Part shown: in pieces, positions 50,330 through 62,134 of the stretch
Position numbering within the stretch: position 1 is the stretch's first letter
Layout of the letters: each line of letters opens with the position of its first letter
Origin: Casuarius casuarius
Lineage: Eukaryota > Chordata > Aves > Casuariiformes > Casuariidae
Assembly: GCA_003342895.1 (NCBI GenBank)
Contig: PTFA01000011.1
Coordinates: forward strand, 8,705,081-8,769,080
Direction of reading: 5' to 3'
DNA: 64,000 nucleotides
The notes under the pieces: generated by a model
The model's database searches: none
Told to the model about the DNA's origin: nothing
Seen by the model: the letters and a program-made list of their open reading frames with translations, nothing else
Position numbers and translations under genes: made by a program

Positions 50330-50660
50330 TGTCTTCAGTCCATTCTCCACTGGAAAACAGACATTCCATTTACGTGCTGTCTCCATGTTTCTTCCATACC
50401 CACTACCTGATTTCTGTTTCCTGTATTTTCCTCTATTTCTGCTTAGTTACCATCACATTTTCTTTGCAAGATTTACTTTCCCTCTCACCTTCTGTTTGTG
50501 TTCCACTGAACCACTCTGCTCCACATTTTGCCGTGTCTTTCTCCGTCCCCATTTTCACCCTTTAGATCCGCACCTGTTTGCCCCATGTTCTACAAAATCT
50601 TGATTTTTTTTACGCTCCATTTTGCCTTCTCTTTCCTTTGATGCCTTCACAATATCATTC
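50330..50660. other. Strand-asymmetric pyrimidine-rich tract
   Basis: About 330 bases are strongly enriched in C and T on the plus strand without being a simple repeat. Two overlapping plus-strand frames (50374-50565 and 50385-50603), rich in Phe, Pro, Leu and Cys, result from this bias and are not convincing genes. It may be an old decayed repeat or a mutationally biased tract. Confidence 0.4.
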
Positions 50661-50759
50661 CCAATGTCATCTTCTGAATATGATTTCTGCTATATGGTTG
50701 TATATGAATGGTCTACAATTATAAATTAAATAATTTTTGGATGTTTTTAATATTCAAAA

Positions 50760-53700
50760 AATCTTTAAGATATAACAATACCTTAGGTTAATGCTATGTT
50801 CAGGACTTTTTTGTGAATTTAAAGTGTACAGGTTGTGTTATTTTACAAAACTGAAGCAAAGGACATAATATCTATAAACAATGCAGGCTCCACCTTATCT
50901 GTTTGACTTGAACAGATAATTATGAGAGATGGTCAAACTGTTTTGTTGAAATATTCACTTAATATTTCTTTTGCCTTTGACTGCCTGCTTTAAGTGGTTT
51001 TTGCTATTTGGTGTAATTCACCCAAATGCACCATAGCATTTCAGAAAGGTGAATTTCAGCGGGGATTTAGAATAGTTTAGGCAAAAACGTACAGCATGTC
51101 CCAGTTCATAGCTTTGCCTCTGCTAGTAACTTGTTGCTGTTTCTTTTTACCCATTAGCAAAATAAGAAAATAGTAATTATGTGCTTCAGAGGAGTGTTGT
51201 CAGAGTTCAGCTGTCATCCTTCCAAATATACATAGTTCTATATAAATGCTAAAATGTATTTAAAATGAACATTTACGCCAATAAGACAGAACATTGTCTT
51301 CTTAGGAATGCTTTTAGAAACAACTGGGACTTCTTTACAATCTTTTAGGTGTGCATAAAAAATTACCACGTCTACCTTGTTAAAGGCAACATACTGACTT
51401 GACTTGTGGATCCATGAGATCCAAGATCATTGTCTGATACTACAGTTGATTTGAAGGGAAGACACATTTAGGAAGGAGAACCTGCCTTTAAATCACAAAG
51501 GAATGATCTTTGTTTTTCATGAGCTGGCCGTGAGTTAGCTGCCGTAGGATTTCTGGCCAGCTGCTGACATTGCTCCGATAGATTGTTAAACCAGTGCCTG
51601 TTTTTTCAAGCTGAAAACTGGCAATGCATATCTGATTCTTTAACTGTTTTTCTTGTTTAAGCTTGCAACATGCATGGGCCATCCTGTAAGTTTCAGAGTC
51701 CACGTTAAACTATTGACCATCAGTTCTGTCTGTAGCCAAAAGCAGACGTGTTCTCCATGTCTATACTCTTACTCTCTGAAACTGAAAAGGGAAATGATAG
51801 AGCTATTAAATATGTCGAACTGAAGAGTCCTCCATATAGTTTACTGAATTCACTTTAACCTACTGTAAAAATTTGGAATACATTGCATTATAACTTAATT
51901 CTGCTGCAAAGTTTCACATACATTTTACAAGCTTAAAAAGAAGTACAGACCATGGCTTTTTTCTAAGGGAAATATAAAGCAACACAGGAGCATGTTTTTA
52001 GTACATAAATCTTTACAAGACCGAGGTTTAAAAATGTATACAAATGATGACATAGTGATAAATGCTTTTTAAATTGCAGGGAAGTTATGAAATAAGCATA
52101 GGTCTAAGTGATTAAAATTCATTGTTGATTGAAATTAATGATAGTTTTATTATCTCTACTGAAAGCATGCAGTTTATTTATTTAGATGATGATAAAGAAA
52201 CTTTTGCCTGTGAATGACTGAATAGAAAATGCTCGTTTGTCAGGCTTTCATCTAATAGCTACAGTCACTGTCAGAGGACTGTAGAAGGCAAATAAAATGA
52301 GATATTAGACTCTACAGTATTAGCATTTTTCAGAGTTGAAGTCAAATCAGGGACCTGAGCCATAGTGTTGCCATTCATGTTGGTGACTTTTGAATCACTT
52401 ATAGACGCATTCTTCTCATCGAATCCATTTACTTTGAAAATGTACACAGCATATACCGTTGCTAGTATAATAAAATATTCGCTGTATAATTTACAGCCTT
52501 AGTGTAAATATAACAGCTAAAAACAAAAGGGAGCATTCAGAGTGTTAATTAATATGATTTGATTGGAAATTACAGAGTCAGCCAAATAAATCTTGAGTGG
52601 AAAAGAATGTTTTCATAAATAATCTTTTCAGCTTCACCTAGAACATACTAAAACATTTATCTTAAATATAAATGTGGCATAGTTCTAAATAAGATCCTTA
52701 AATGGATTCAGGGTTCGCTATAGGTTGAGAGAAAGCATTAAAGAGTTTGACTGCCTACCAGAAGTGGTGTTTCATTTGCCAGCTTCTTGCACCAAATTAA
52801 AATAGTTCACTGAACTGCAGCAAGGCCTTTTGAACTAGAGAAATGGGCTTTAGACTCTGTGTTATATTTTAATGCATAACATTTGTGAGTTAATTGTAAC
52901 TTGTGTAACATTCGTAAGAAATGCTTAGTTATAAAAGAAACATGCTCGTTTAATGTTAGAATTTTTGGTATAGGGCTTCCTTAAAAAAAGTAGTTATAGA
53001 TACCAGATGTTAACCAGTAAGATGTCTTGTAGGTTAGTTCTTTATACTCTCAGAGATGAAATTTTGAAATGTCTGGTATTTCAGTTGGATTCTGTGTAAT
53101 TCACAGACTTTTTTAGTTAATATGTTACTCTGTGCGTGGTGTCCAAACGTTCTTGGTATTATTTTCAGGAGTCAAGGCCTGAAAATGGAGTTGGGACTCC
53201 AAATGCTTATGACATCTCAAAATTGTAGGCTTTCATGGGCCTTTTTTTTTTTTTTTTTTTAGAAGGGCACTTAATGAAGAAGTCTGTCTGATGTGTAATT
53301 ACTATAATGCTGCCTTTCTTCTGACATCTGATTTGAAGCTTTTTACTTTTCTGCTCTTAATGCATGTCTTTGAAGAGCAGTAATAATGTCTTTGAAAAAT
53401 TGGCTTATCCCATTCACTTCCCTTTGTAATCTGTTAGGGTTAGTAGATTTTGTATAAAAATAAACAATCATATAATGAAATCAATACCTGTATCACCTGT
53501 AGTATTGACTTTCATTCAAGTACCTCTCCATTAGTGTATTCACCTTTAATTTACAGCAGCGTATTACAGAGATCGTTATTTTCATGAGTTCTCGTAGAAA
53601 AGAAACATTGAGATCACCCAGTTTGAGAAGAGTCTGCTTTGTCTGAATAAAAAGTATAATTTTATACACAGATCTTCAAAACATGGTGGACAAAATCTAG

Positions 53701-55900
53701 AGGCAGTGACCTCGTGCAGAGCCCAATATTTGTGTGATATCGACTGTTTGGTTTAGCTTCTTGCATTGATCAGGTCCTTGTTTAGAATTTCGCAAATTTG
53801 TCTTTAGCCAGTATTTCTCTTTTAGCACTGAGGGCAAGATAAGAAAGAGCCTTCAACTGCTTTCCCATGGCAAAGACTCTTGGGAAACAGAGAAGGAAGA
53901 CAAAGTTTCCTCTCTGCTCTTCACCTCTACCTCCCACTCTGTGACTTTTTGTTCCCCCAGTTTCGAGTTTTTGGTTGTATTTCCCCACAATAAAACCAGA
54001 TCTTGGGTCATATTTCCCCGCAAATAATGCTATTTCCTGACTTTCACGATGCTTGGGTTTACTTTCAAGCATTTGACTCAGCACTAGTATGGCATTGGTG
54101 TGATTATTTACAGTTTTGGTGCTCCCCACAAGATTCTGTAAAAGCAATAGGAAAGCTCAAAAGTTTCCTCAACTTCATAGTCAGGATGCTTACAAATCAC
54201 GTGCTGTAGCAGATGGATGAAGGTGTCACTTGATTATTATCCTGTTTATGGTTACCAATAGGAAAGAAGTATATGTATTTTAAAATAATGACTTAAATTG
54301 TGCAGAAGGTGATGGCTACAGATCTACAGAATTTCAACAAAATTTAGGATCTTAATGCAAAAAAAGACTTCAAAAAGCTGTGGCAAGTTGCTTCTAGCCC
54401 ATGCTTTTGCCAAGTGTTTACATTTCTGTGATTGTGGGGGTTCAGAATTAGTGCTGCTCCAGGTAAGGTGAGCATCTCTTTCGGAGTTCATTTCTAGCAC
54501 TCTTTGGGACTTACAAATGAAATGCTGCAAAAGAACCTGAAAAGTTTGAAACCTTGGCTTATGCCATGTATGTGGGATTGGTAGAAGGCATGGCAGCTTT
54601 ACCTGCAGTGACCCTCACTTTAAAAAGAAAACAGCAGTAAGAGCTAATTTTCTTTGCACCGTTCTGTTTTAAACAGCAACCCGTTAGTTGGAGTGCTTGC
54701 TTGGGAACTACCACTGTAAGATGCAGGATATTCTATCACTTCTGACCAAGTGCTCTATTTGCGTAGGCCTTATCTAATAAAGCAAGAAATAGCTATTTGA
54801 ACTGATAAAATAGAAATGCATTCCACAGATGTCAGCATCCTTGGTGTTCCCACTTCCAAACTTAAGTAGAGCTGTGCTTATGTTCTTAAACAGTGTGAGC
54901 TCTTGTCTCTCTTGCTGATTGTGCATCACTTAGATGTGCAATTCTGATCTAAAATTCCAATGAATATGGAATTAACATAATCTTTTTCTTAAAATTGGCT
55001 GATAGTATCTTGTGAGTTCTAGCTGACTATTCATTAAATTAAGTAGCACTGTTTTGGACTACCTTTTTCCTTTATTTCATTTAATGTTTCACATATGGTT
55101 TTACCAAATGCTCTGAACGCTGTAATTTTCTAACACATTTGATACTTGCAAGAGTGAATTTCACTGCTGAACCCTCTAACCTCATTGATTGCAGTTATTT
55201 TAAGTTTAGGAAGATTAGCTGCTTTATTTAGGAAACTTAAACTTTTATTGAAAAATAATGGTCTAACAGCAATTGAATAGATTAATGTTAATAGATAAAA
55301 ATAAGAACTGAGAAAATTAGGACTATGCTATTTTTGCTTTATATAGCATTGCTTTTATTGAAGCCATAGAGATTTGGTTTTGTTTTAAATGCTAAGTATT
55401 CTTTCTCAAGTTGTATCAGCTAGATCCCCGATGTAATGTAATTGTCTTAAAACATTCCTAAGTGAAAGTAATGCATTTAATGTTCATTAATCAAGCGCAA
55501 TTACCTGATATTACAACCCCGGTAACAATTATTTCTGGTAAGGCAGAATAGTCTCAGTGGTAATTTTTTCAAACCTACCTCACTGCTGAGGGACATCCAA
55601 GGGCTGCTATTTTAACACCAAATGTTCAAAGGAATTACTGAGGTCATGACATTTTGGTAGTCTAGCCCTGTGGTTTGAGATACTTAGTTCTGATACTTAT
55701 TCCTCATCCGAGATTTGCAGCTGTGGCTGGATTTACAAAGCGATATATAGAATTGAGAATGACTGCTCTTTTTACATTTTTGTGCATGCTTATGCACCGT
55801 AATAATGCTGTGTAACAGGATCCCTGGCTGGCCAGGGCTAGGAATGGAAAGAACCAAGTGTGGCAACTACTGAAAGCTAAGGTTTTACCTGAATACAAGC
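50760..55900. other. AT-rich non-coding DNA, no gene seen
   Basis: The largest frame, 121 codons minus at 53782-54147, lacks a recognisable domain and splice context. Frames at 54003-54209 and 54324-54530 are likewise unsupported. Apart from the T run at 53242-53260, no repeat family or RNA gene was recognised. Confidence 0.6.
53242..53260. repeat. Poly-T tract (19 T)
   Basis: Uninterrupted T run in unique DNA, with no retrocopy body recognised on the minus strand. Confidence 0.9.
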
Positions 55901-56029
55901 CAAGCTAGAATAAAATAATGCTCCTAAGTAGGCAGACTGGAGAGCCTATTGGGTGTGATCTGCTCTGCGATCACTTTGCACTTTGTGTGGCAGTTTTTTG
56001 CTAGTTTTCTTGTGAAGACTAGTCCAAGC

Positions 56030-56400
56030 CTGGGGAATTACAGCATGAGCTTCCTCCCTGGCCCTGCCAGGGGCCGGAGTTGGCTCCCCGTGTCTGTAGG
56101 CCCTGCTGCATGCTGGCTTCTAGCTTACACTGACTGATCCCAGCTTAGATATCAGCAGCCTTTGCCCTAACAACTCAAATAGGTGGTGTGGGGCTGTCTT
56201 GTCAGGCTCCTGCATGGGGGAATCCACCCGAGCGGAGACTTAGCTGTGTGCCTTTACTGAAGTGTCAGCGGCGCCGCTTGTATTGGTATAGGGAGCTTCT
56301 GGAGCGTGGAGCGAGTGAGTTCAAAGTGTGGTGGCCAGTTGCTAGCTTAGCAAGCAATATTCTGAATTTCTCGGCCCGCAGTAGTCAGCTGTTGACTTAA
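56030..56400. other. GC-richer island, unidentified
   Basis: About 370 bases are richer in G+C than both sides, with a 12-bp palindrome agcggcgccgct (about 56267-56278). Plus-strand frames of 62 and 70 codons have no recognisable domain and no clear splice sites. It could be a conserved element or an exon remnant. Confidence 0.2.
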
Positions 56401-57960
56401 TTAGGTCCAGAGCCGTACCTTAAAGAAATTAAGGTTTACCTCTTACATCTGCGTTTTGCAGGAAGGCTGGGCTTTGCTTTTCCTGGCGCCCTCTTTAAAC
56501 TTAAAATTGGAGCATTTGTCTTCTTGCACAGGGAAATAACGAGCATTCAAAAAATATAAGGTAATTGAAAACAACAACATTAAAATGAAGCACTTCCCAC
56601 AGCACAGAAACAAAAGGTCCAAACATTTGCACCTGCCATTGGGAAGCATATAATAATTATATAGTAGTAACTTCTCCAAAACTTATTTCTTGAGCATCTG
56701 CAATAAAAACTTACCTGATCCTTTTTATAGATACAGAGCTTCCACCATTTTTAAAAATTGTACATAACTTAGTAACAGGAAAATAAGAAAAATCGTTTGG
56801 TTTCTGTTTAATATTTAAAAAAGCTTGGGAGGATTCATTTCAGACAAGACAGATTTCTTAGGATATTTAATCATAATAGAACTTAAGACTTCTGTGTATG
56901 ATTCATAATTGAACATACGAAGTTTCTTTGTGTTACAACAATAGTTCTTATACCAAATCTGTTGCTCGATTGTTCTTAAATGAAGTTCATTGTGGAGAGA
57001 GTTGATGGGCTTGTTTACAGTTTTAATTAATCATAATGAAAGAAGGACAGTTTTGCAAAATTCCCTTCTGCATTCTGTAACGTAAAACATCACTGGTCAT
57101 ATTACAGTTGAAAAGCAAATTTTGAGTAAACAGTTCTGGGTCTTTAGCTGTCTAAGTCTGTGTTTTCATGCATACTGACTTGTAGCTTTTAGTTCATACA
57201 GACTTACAACTGCCTGTGTGATTTAGCTAAGTGAATAGAGTTATGACTACTTTGATACAAGCAGGTATTTGTTTTCAGTTTTTTCTCTATTAGGAAAGAG
57301 CATTTGTAAATTAAGTCTTGAAGGATACCTTTTACCATAACTAATGAAGAGTACATAAAAAGAATATAATGCTTTAAAACCGATTAGAGGTAATTTAAGA
57401 TACAGGAATATTTTGTTATTTTTTGTTATTATTATTATTTTCAAACTTGAGTTTCTAGTTTGATGCTTTCCTCCATGCTTTACAAAGTTATGTTACATTC
57501 CACGATCTGAATAATTTCGGTTAAAATAATGTCTTCACGTTGGTTAAGCAGATTCGGATACTTTAACAATGACTGCAACTCTGCTACCATTTTGTTTTAA
57601 AACCAGTTCTTGTTTGTAAGAAGATCTGGAAGTCACAATGTGGTTGAAATTATATGTTCACATTTAATTGTATGAATTGTCTCTTCTAGCATCCTACAAG
57701 AAACTTTTTGTAGTTATTTCATATATATGCTGCTTTTCTATTTCGGATTCTTCCATCCATCAATGAAAACCGTAAGCTAACATTTTGTGGGATTAGACTA
57801 AACAAGCTCCTGTCTTTTAAATAAAGTAAGTCAACTTAATACCACTGGCAATTTCATGTAGAGATAATAATTCAGTATGTAATATAACCCATTTTCTCTA
57901 AAATCAGCCCAGTTCAATTTTCAGAGCCTTAAGTCTAGTGTTTGATTAATTGGGTGAGGG

Positions 57961-57974
57961 TTTTTTTTTTTTTT
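57961..57974. repeat. Poly-T tract (14 T)
   Basis: Simple T run marking the AT-rich edge before the 58-60 kb block. Confidence 0.85.
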
Positions 57975-58029
57975 GTCTATTTAGGAACTGTTGTTTTTAA
58001 TACATTCTTCAAACTGAGACACAGCACAT

Positions 58030-60260
58030 TATCGCCTTCTCGATCACTACAGTAAGTGTTGAGATCTGAGAGGACCAGCTGTAGCAGCTGTGTTCCCCCT
58101 TGAATCTGAAAGCTAAAAAACTTTCATCTCCGTTGCTGTCTCAGCTGCTGGTCTCGGGCTACGGCCTTCCCATAACTCAAACCAATTTCAAAGCAATGCA
58201 AGTGACCTCTTTGGAATGCTTTTGGAAAACCACAGGAAGATATATATATATTTTTCTTTAAATAAAGCCTGTCTATTTTAAATTAATGTTTCCATTTTAA
58301 AGTAGTCTGTGTCTGATGCCAGTTGTGAACTGACGGACCTGTCCTACAGACAGGTTAGGAATTTTGTTGCTGTTTTTCAAACAGTAAGGAAAAAAGGCAG
58401 TGATTTCAGGCCCCATTGCACATAAAGAAATGGACTGTGACTTCAAGAGGTTTCTTGGAATATTTTTGATGTTTGCTTAAGGGGCATGATCTCTGAATCA
58501 GGTTGCACACTGAACTGCGTTGCAGGCAGAATTTTGCTATACAAAGAAGATAAAAGTCCCTGGAGGACTTACAAATCATTTAGAAGCTGGCAGGGTGGGC
58601 AGAAACGCATGAAATAATAGCAGTACAGTGGGAAGAGAAAATTTGAGAGCGAGGTAAGACCATGTGCTTACATAGGTTACTCGTTTCTTGATGTTTCTGA
58701 CCTCAGAGAGAACCTCAAACTTTTCGGCCTTTCCTGACTGACTCTGGCAGAGTGTAGAATACTAAGAGTAACCTCAGTAATAATCCCTGGTACCAGTGCG
58801 GGAGAAATCCCTGCTGCTGACATTCATCACCACTGAGAGGAAAGAATTTGGCTGTTTTTCAGGATCCCAAAACTGTGATTGTCAAGGTGATGAAATACAG
58901 GAGAAAGCTTCGCTCTCCTGCAGAGCAGTGACAAAGTGGCTTACAGCCTTTTACATCAATTGCTAAGAGGAAATCTGTCAATAGGCAGGAATCCAAACGC
59001 TGCCTCATCAGCATGCGAAGTCAGGAGCGGAAATTGTTGAAACCAATAGCTCTTTAATAGGTCGATGGAAATGATCAGGCGAGGCACTTGCTTTCTGAAA
59101 GTGTTTGCAAAGTAACCACTGGAAACGACAGTTTCAGAGTTCGTAGCAATAAAAGAGCCAGTGTTAATTTTCTGGAAGTTATGAAATTAACTGTTCTACT
59201 CTTACGGTCTAATTTCATCTAATTATTATAGTTTGCAACAACACGATGAGATGTATCTGTTCCAAAAAGGCGATTTGCATGAATTAGCTGTAACTTTCCC
59301 CTGTAGACAATTACACGTTTCTGACTCACAAGAGATAGTCAGAATTGCTCTGGATTCATCAAGGCACTTCCATTTTTGACATAAATTCAGTCTCCTGGCT
59401 TAGCCCTGAACTTTTTCCCGTGATTTGGCCTGGCTCAGAGTACTGCTTTGCAATGGGATGATCGATGAAGCAGTGCTATAGAAACACCTGGGTGCAGATG
59501 GATTTGCAGTGTGAAGACCCCACCACCTTCCAGCCAGGTTCATTTAATATTGCTCCAGTTATCACTTCTCCCTGTGTAATTGCAGCTGCATCCTACTGCT
59601 AAGGGCTCCTTTTGGATGCATAATATTTCTCTAAGCAGATAGCTAAAGCGTGCCTGAGTGACGGACTGTCACTGCCGACTTTCACTTTCTGGCTATTGAC
59701 CCAATTAGTAATCTTATGGCGAATTCCAAATTAAGTGATATTTTACAGCGCTGGCCATCAGTCTCCTAGGCCAGCAGGGAAGGGCATCATCCTCTTAATT
59801 TCTGGTGTCAGGGGAACTTTTAGAGTTTATGGATGGTGACTTCTGTCTCTCCCCCATTTATGATTAGTAATTGAATGATTTATTGTTTATAGTTTCATCT
59901 TTCTATTCAGTAAAAGACTAACACAGGAGAAGTATATTTTGGGGGTGTAGAAAAATGGAAGGATTTAAGCGCAGGGTTTCGTTACTTTTCTCTGAACCTT
60001 CTAAATGATTTGACCTTTATCCATAAAGCTATCACCATGGTCAACAAAGGCGAGTATTGATTTACAGCTCAGCTAGCCTGTCGATTCGAAGCTCAGCCTT
60101 TGACCTTTTGTTTGTTGCTGCAAAAATTATGGCACATGCCTGAGTCATGCTGTTTAATAGGCTTTTCGTATTCAAAAGGCCAAAAGGCTCATTTTGAATA
60201 AATCAACCAGCTTAATAACCTAGGTGGCAGGAGAAAGCAAATTGTCCATAATTAAGAAGT
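58030..60260. promoter_or_regulatory. Candidate cluster of conserved non-coding elements
   Basis: Over 2.2 kb the sequence has balanced composition, scattered CpGs, essentially no simple repeats and no open frame of 60 codons or more. Developmental motifs are dense: an exact POU octamer ATTTGCAT (59273-59280) followed by gaattag, a caattagtaat cluster (about 59703-59713), a SOX/TCF-type ACAAAGG (60044-60050), and cctttgaccttttg (about 60097-60110) combining TCF and nuclear-receptor half-site words. The absence of repeats over such a length in otherwise unconstrained DNA suggests purifying selection. I cannot name the target gene. Sub-blocks most likely to be conserved are about 58780-59110, 59180-59480, 59560-59830 and 59990-60240. 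Confidence 0.4.
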
Positions 60261-60299
60261 TCAGAAAACTTGAATGTGGCAAAACTATCTCTGAGGATT

Positions 60300-61390
60300 A
60301 AACAGTGAGTTTGTTCAGGAGATGGTGAATGTGCATGTTTCCCGACAGATAGTTTCCTTCCATTATCCCATGCGTTTTTCTTCCTTCTTGCATGTTCCTT
60401 TTCTCACGTCCATATTGACTAAAAAAAAGTAGTAGGCAAGCTCCTGATCTCTGTTTTTCCATTCTGTTAAGCTTCTTATTTTTACTCTTGCTCATTCTGT
60501 CAAAGACCAAACTGATCATCACTGAGACTGTCCGTTCTCTTCCCACTCCTTTACTGTAGGTAAAACGTGTGATATGCTTGCCCACGCCACAGCAACTTCA
60601 GCCTCAGCCACATGAAAGATGCATGTGTTTTTCCTTTTGCCAGGATGTCCACTCAGGGACATGGTGTTTACATTGTGCAGTAATGTGGCTTATGTAAGTT
60701 AAATGTGCTGACTGACCATTTAGTTGTACAGATGGCTTCTTCTCTTTGGCTTGTCTTTATTTGTTTTGTCTAAAAAGGTTTGTAAAAAGCAGCTAATGGG
60801 CACCAAGCTGAATGAATTATGGTCACTGAAACCCTGAGCCTCCTCTCCCTCCCTGCAAAGAAGTAGCTTTGTACAGTGAGTACCTGCTGTTTATTTCTGC
60901 AAAGGTTACAATATAGCATTGCAGGATGTAGATGTATAGCATTATGCATATAATAAACGTCTCAGTCTCAAAGCTTATTATCTTTTATTTTACAGTTGTA
61001 GTCTAACATCCCATGATTAGCAAGGGAAAGTATTTCCATTAAAAGGCAAATAAAGTTTTCTGGGAATCTAGAATGTTGCTAAACATTATTTAGAGCAAAG
61101 TTTTACTTTTATATTTACAAGGGAAGAATCTGATTGGGTTTTAGAGAAGACCAGATCCTTAACTGGGAGGATTCAAACTCGTTCCCGTTCCTTTTTCTGA
61201 AGCAAGAGAAACTGCTCTGCTTCCCTGCCACGCATCATTTGGAATTTGTGTTTACTTCAAACAAAAGCAAAAGGATCGACTATTTATGAGGAAAAGCTCA
61301 GAAAGTTATATTTTTGTTACCCTGGCTATTTTACATAGTTTACATGAAATAAAATATTCTTTTGTTTCCTTTGAACTGGGTGGCAAACTC
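60300..61390. other. Non-coding DNA between the enhancer-like cluster and the exon candidate
   Basis: A 95-codon minus-strand frame (60298-60585) is Lys/Arg/Ser-rich and matches no family I know; no paired splice sites support it. No repeats were recognised. Confidence 0.5.
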
Positions 61391-61544
61391 TTGTTAAATG
61401 TCACAGGTAACTGCTTAATATCCCCACGTCTCTGAAGCAAAGAATAGAATTTTTAAAGTAGAATGGCTGTGTTATTAATCCAGCATTTTGTACATCCCAC
61501 CACATAGATTCCCCATTCATTTCCATAAATGCAGATAGCCTTAC

Positions 61545-61661
61545 AGCTTCATTTTTGTCCAGGTCTCGGTCTAGGTCAGATAGGGGATCAGATATGCCTG
61601 CAGGAACACACGGCCGTATAAAGAGTTTTTCAATACCAACTTCCTTCCAATGATCATTCAT
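61545..61661 (-). CDS. Candidate internal coding exon of an unidentified gene (39 codons)
   Basis: On the minus strand a strong acceptor, a long pyrimidine-rich run ending tattttctattcaag-like (ttctattcaag at 61672-61662), is followed by a segment of exactly 117 bases that ends at a donor-like gtaagg (61544-61539). The segment is open only in frame 0, and both junctions fall between codons, so the exon would be symmetrical (phase 0-0). The 39-residue product starts MNDHWKEVGIEKLF, contains RPCVPAGISDP and ends in an acidic DLDRDLDKNEA, a composition unlike random AT-rich translation. The acidic run recalls calcium-binding D-x-D-x-D loops such as EF-hand or FG-GAP type, but no full motif is present. 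The open frame extends beyond both junctions (61401-61688), so read-through cannot be excluded. I do not recognise the protein, and no partner exon is identified in the window. Confidence 0.3.
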
Positions 61662-61859
61662 CTTGAATAGAAAATTAAGAGGAGACATTGATGCTTGGAT
61701 CTTGTTTCCATGACTACAGTTGCAGTTCTCTGAGATACCAGAGATCAGTAATATTTAATGCCTATTTATGCCAGCAATTCGTGTACTAGAAATATGTAGA
61801 TAGGTGTAAATTAATATCTCCTTAGATTCTCCTTTATGCAAAGACCGGAACAGGATATC

Positions 61860-62115
61860 ATGGCAACCCAATATATACAGCTAGCAGGCATGATGCTAGA
61901 GGACAATGTGAAGATATGTAGTTATGTGCAATATTAATATACTGAAAGGAGTCATATCTAGACCTAGCTGATTTGGTTAGGCAGGCAAACTCCCTAGTTC
62001 TACTTACCCCGGGGAAAACAGATGCCAATGCAGAGGCAAAGCTTTAATAAAAGCAGCCATCTGTCACCTTGCTGGACAAACAATCAAGGATTAAAGATTT
62101 AACGCCCGAGAGGGA
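61860..62115. promoter_or_regulatory. Candidate regulatory block
   Basis: The words atcatggcaac (about 61858-61868, RFX half-site-like), ctttaataaaagc (HOX/CDX-like), cagccatctgtcac (E-box) and ggacaaacaatcaagg lie close together in repeat-free DNA just upstream of a T run. Motif density is suggestive only. Confidence 0.2.
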
Positions 62116-62131
62116 TTTTTTTTTTTTTTTT
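62116..62131. repeat. Poly-T tract (16 T)
   Basis: Uninterrupted T run. No retrocopy on the minus strand was recognised. Confidence 0.9.
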
Positions 62132-62134
62132 AAT

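Noticed and set aside
53782..54147. 121-codon minus-strand frame
   Set aside because: No homology recognised and no start, splice or polyadenylation context; codon content looks random.
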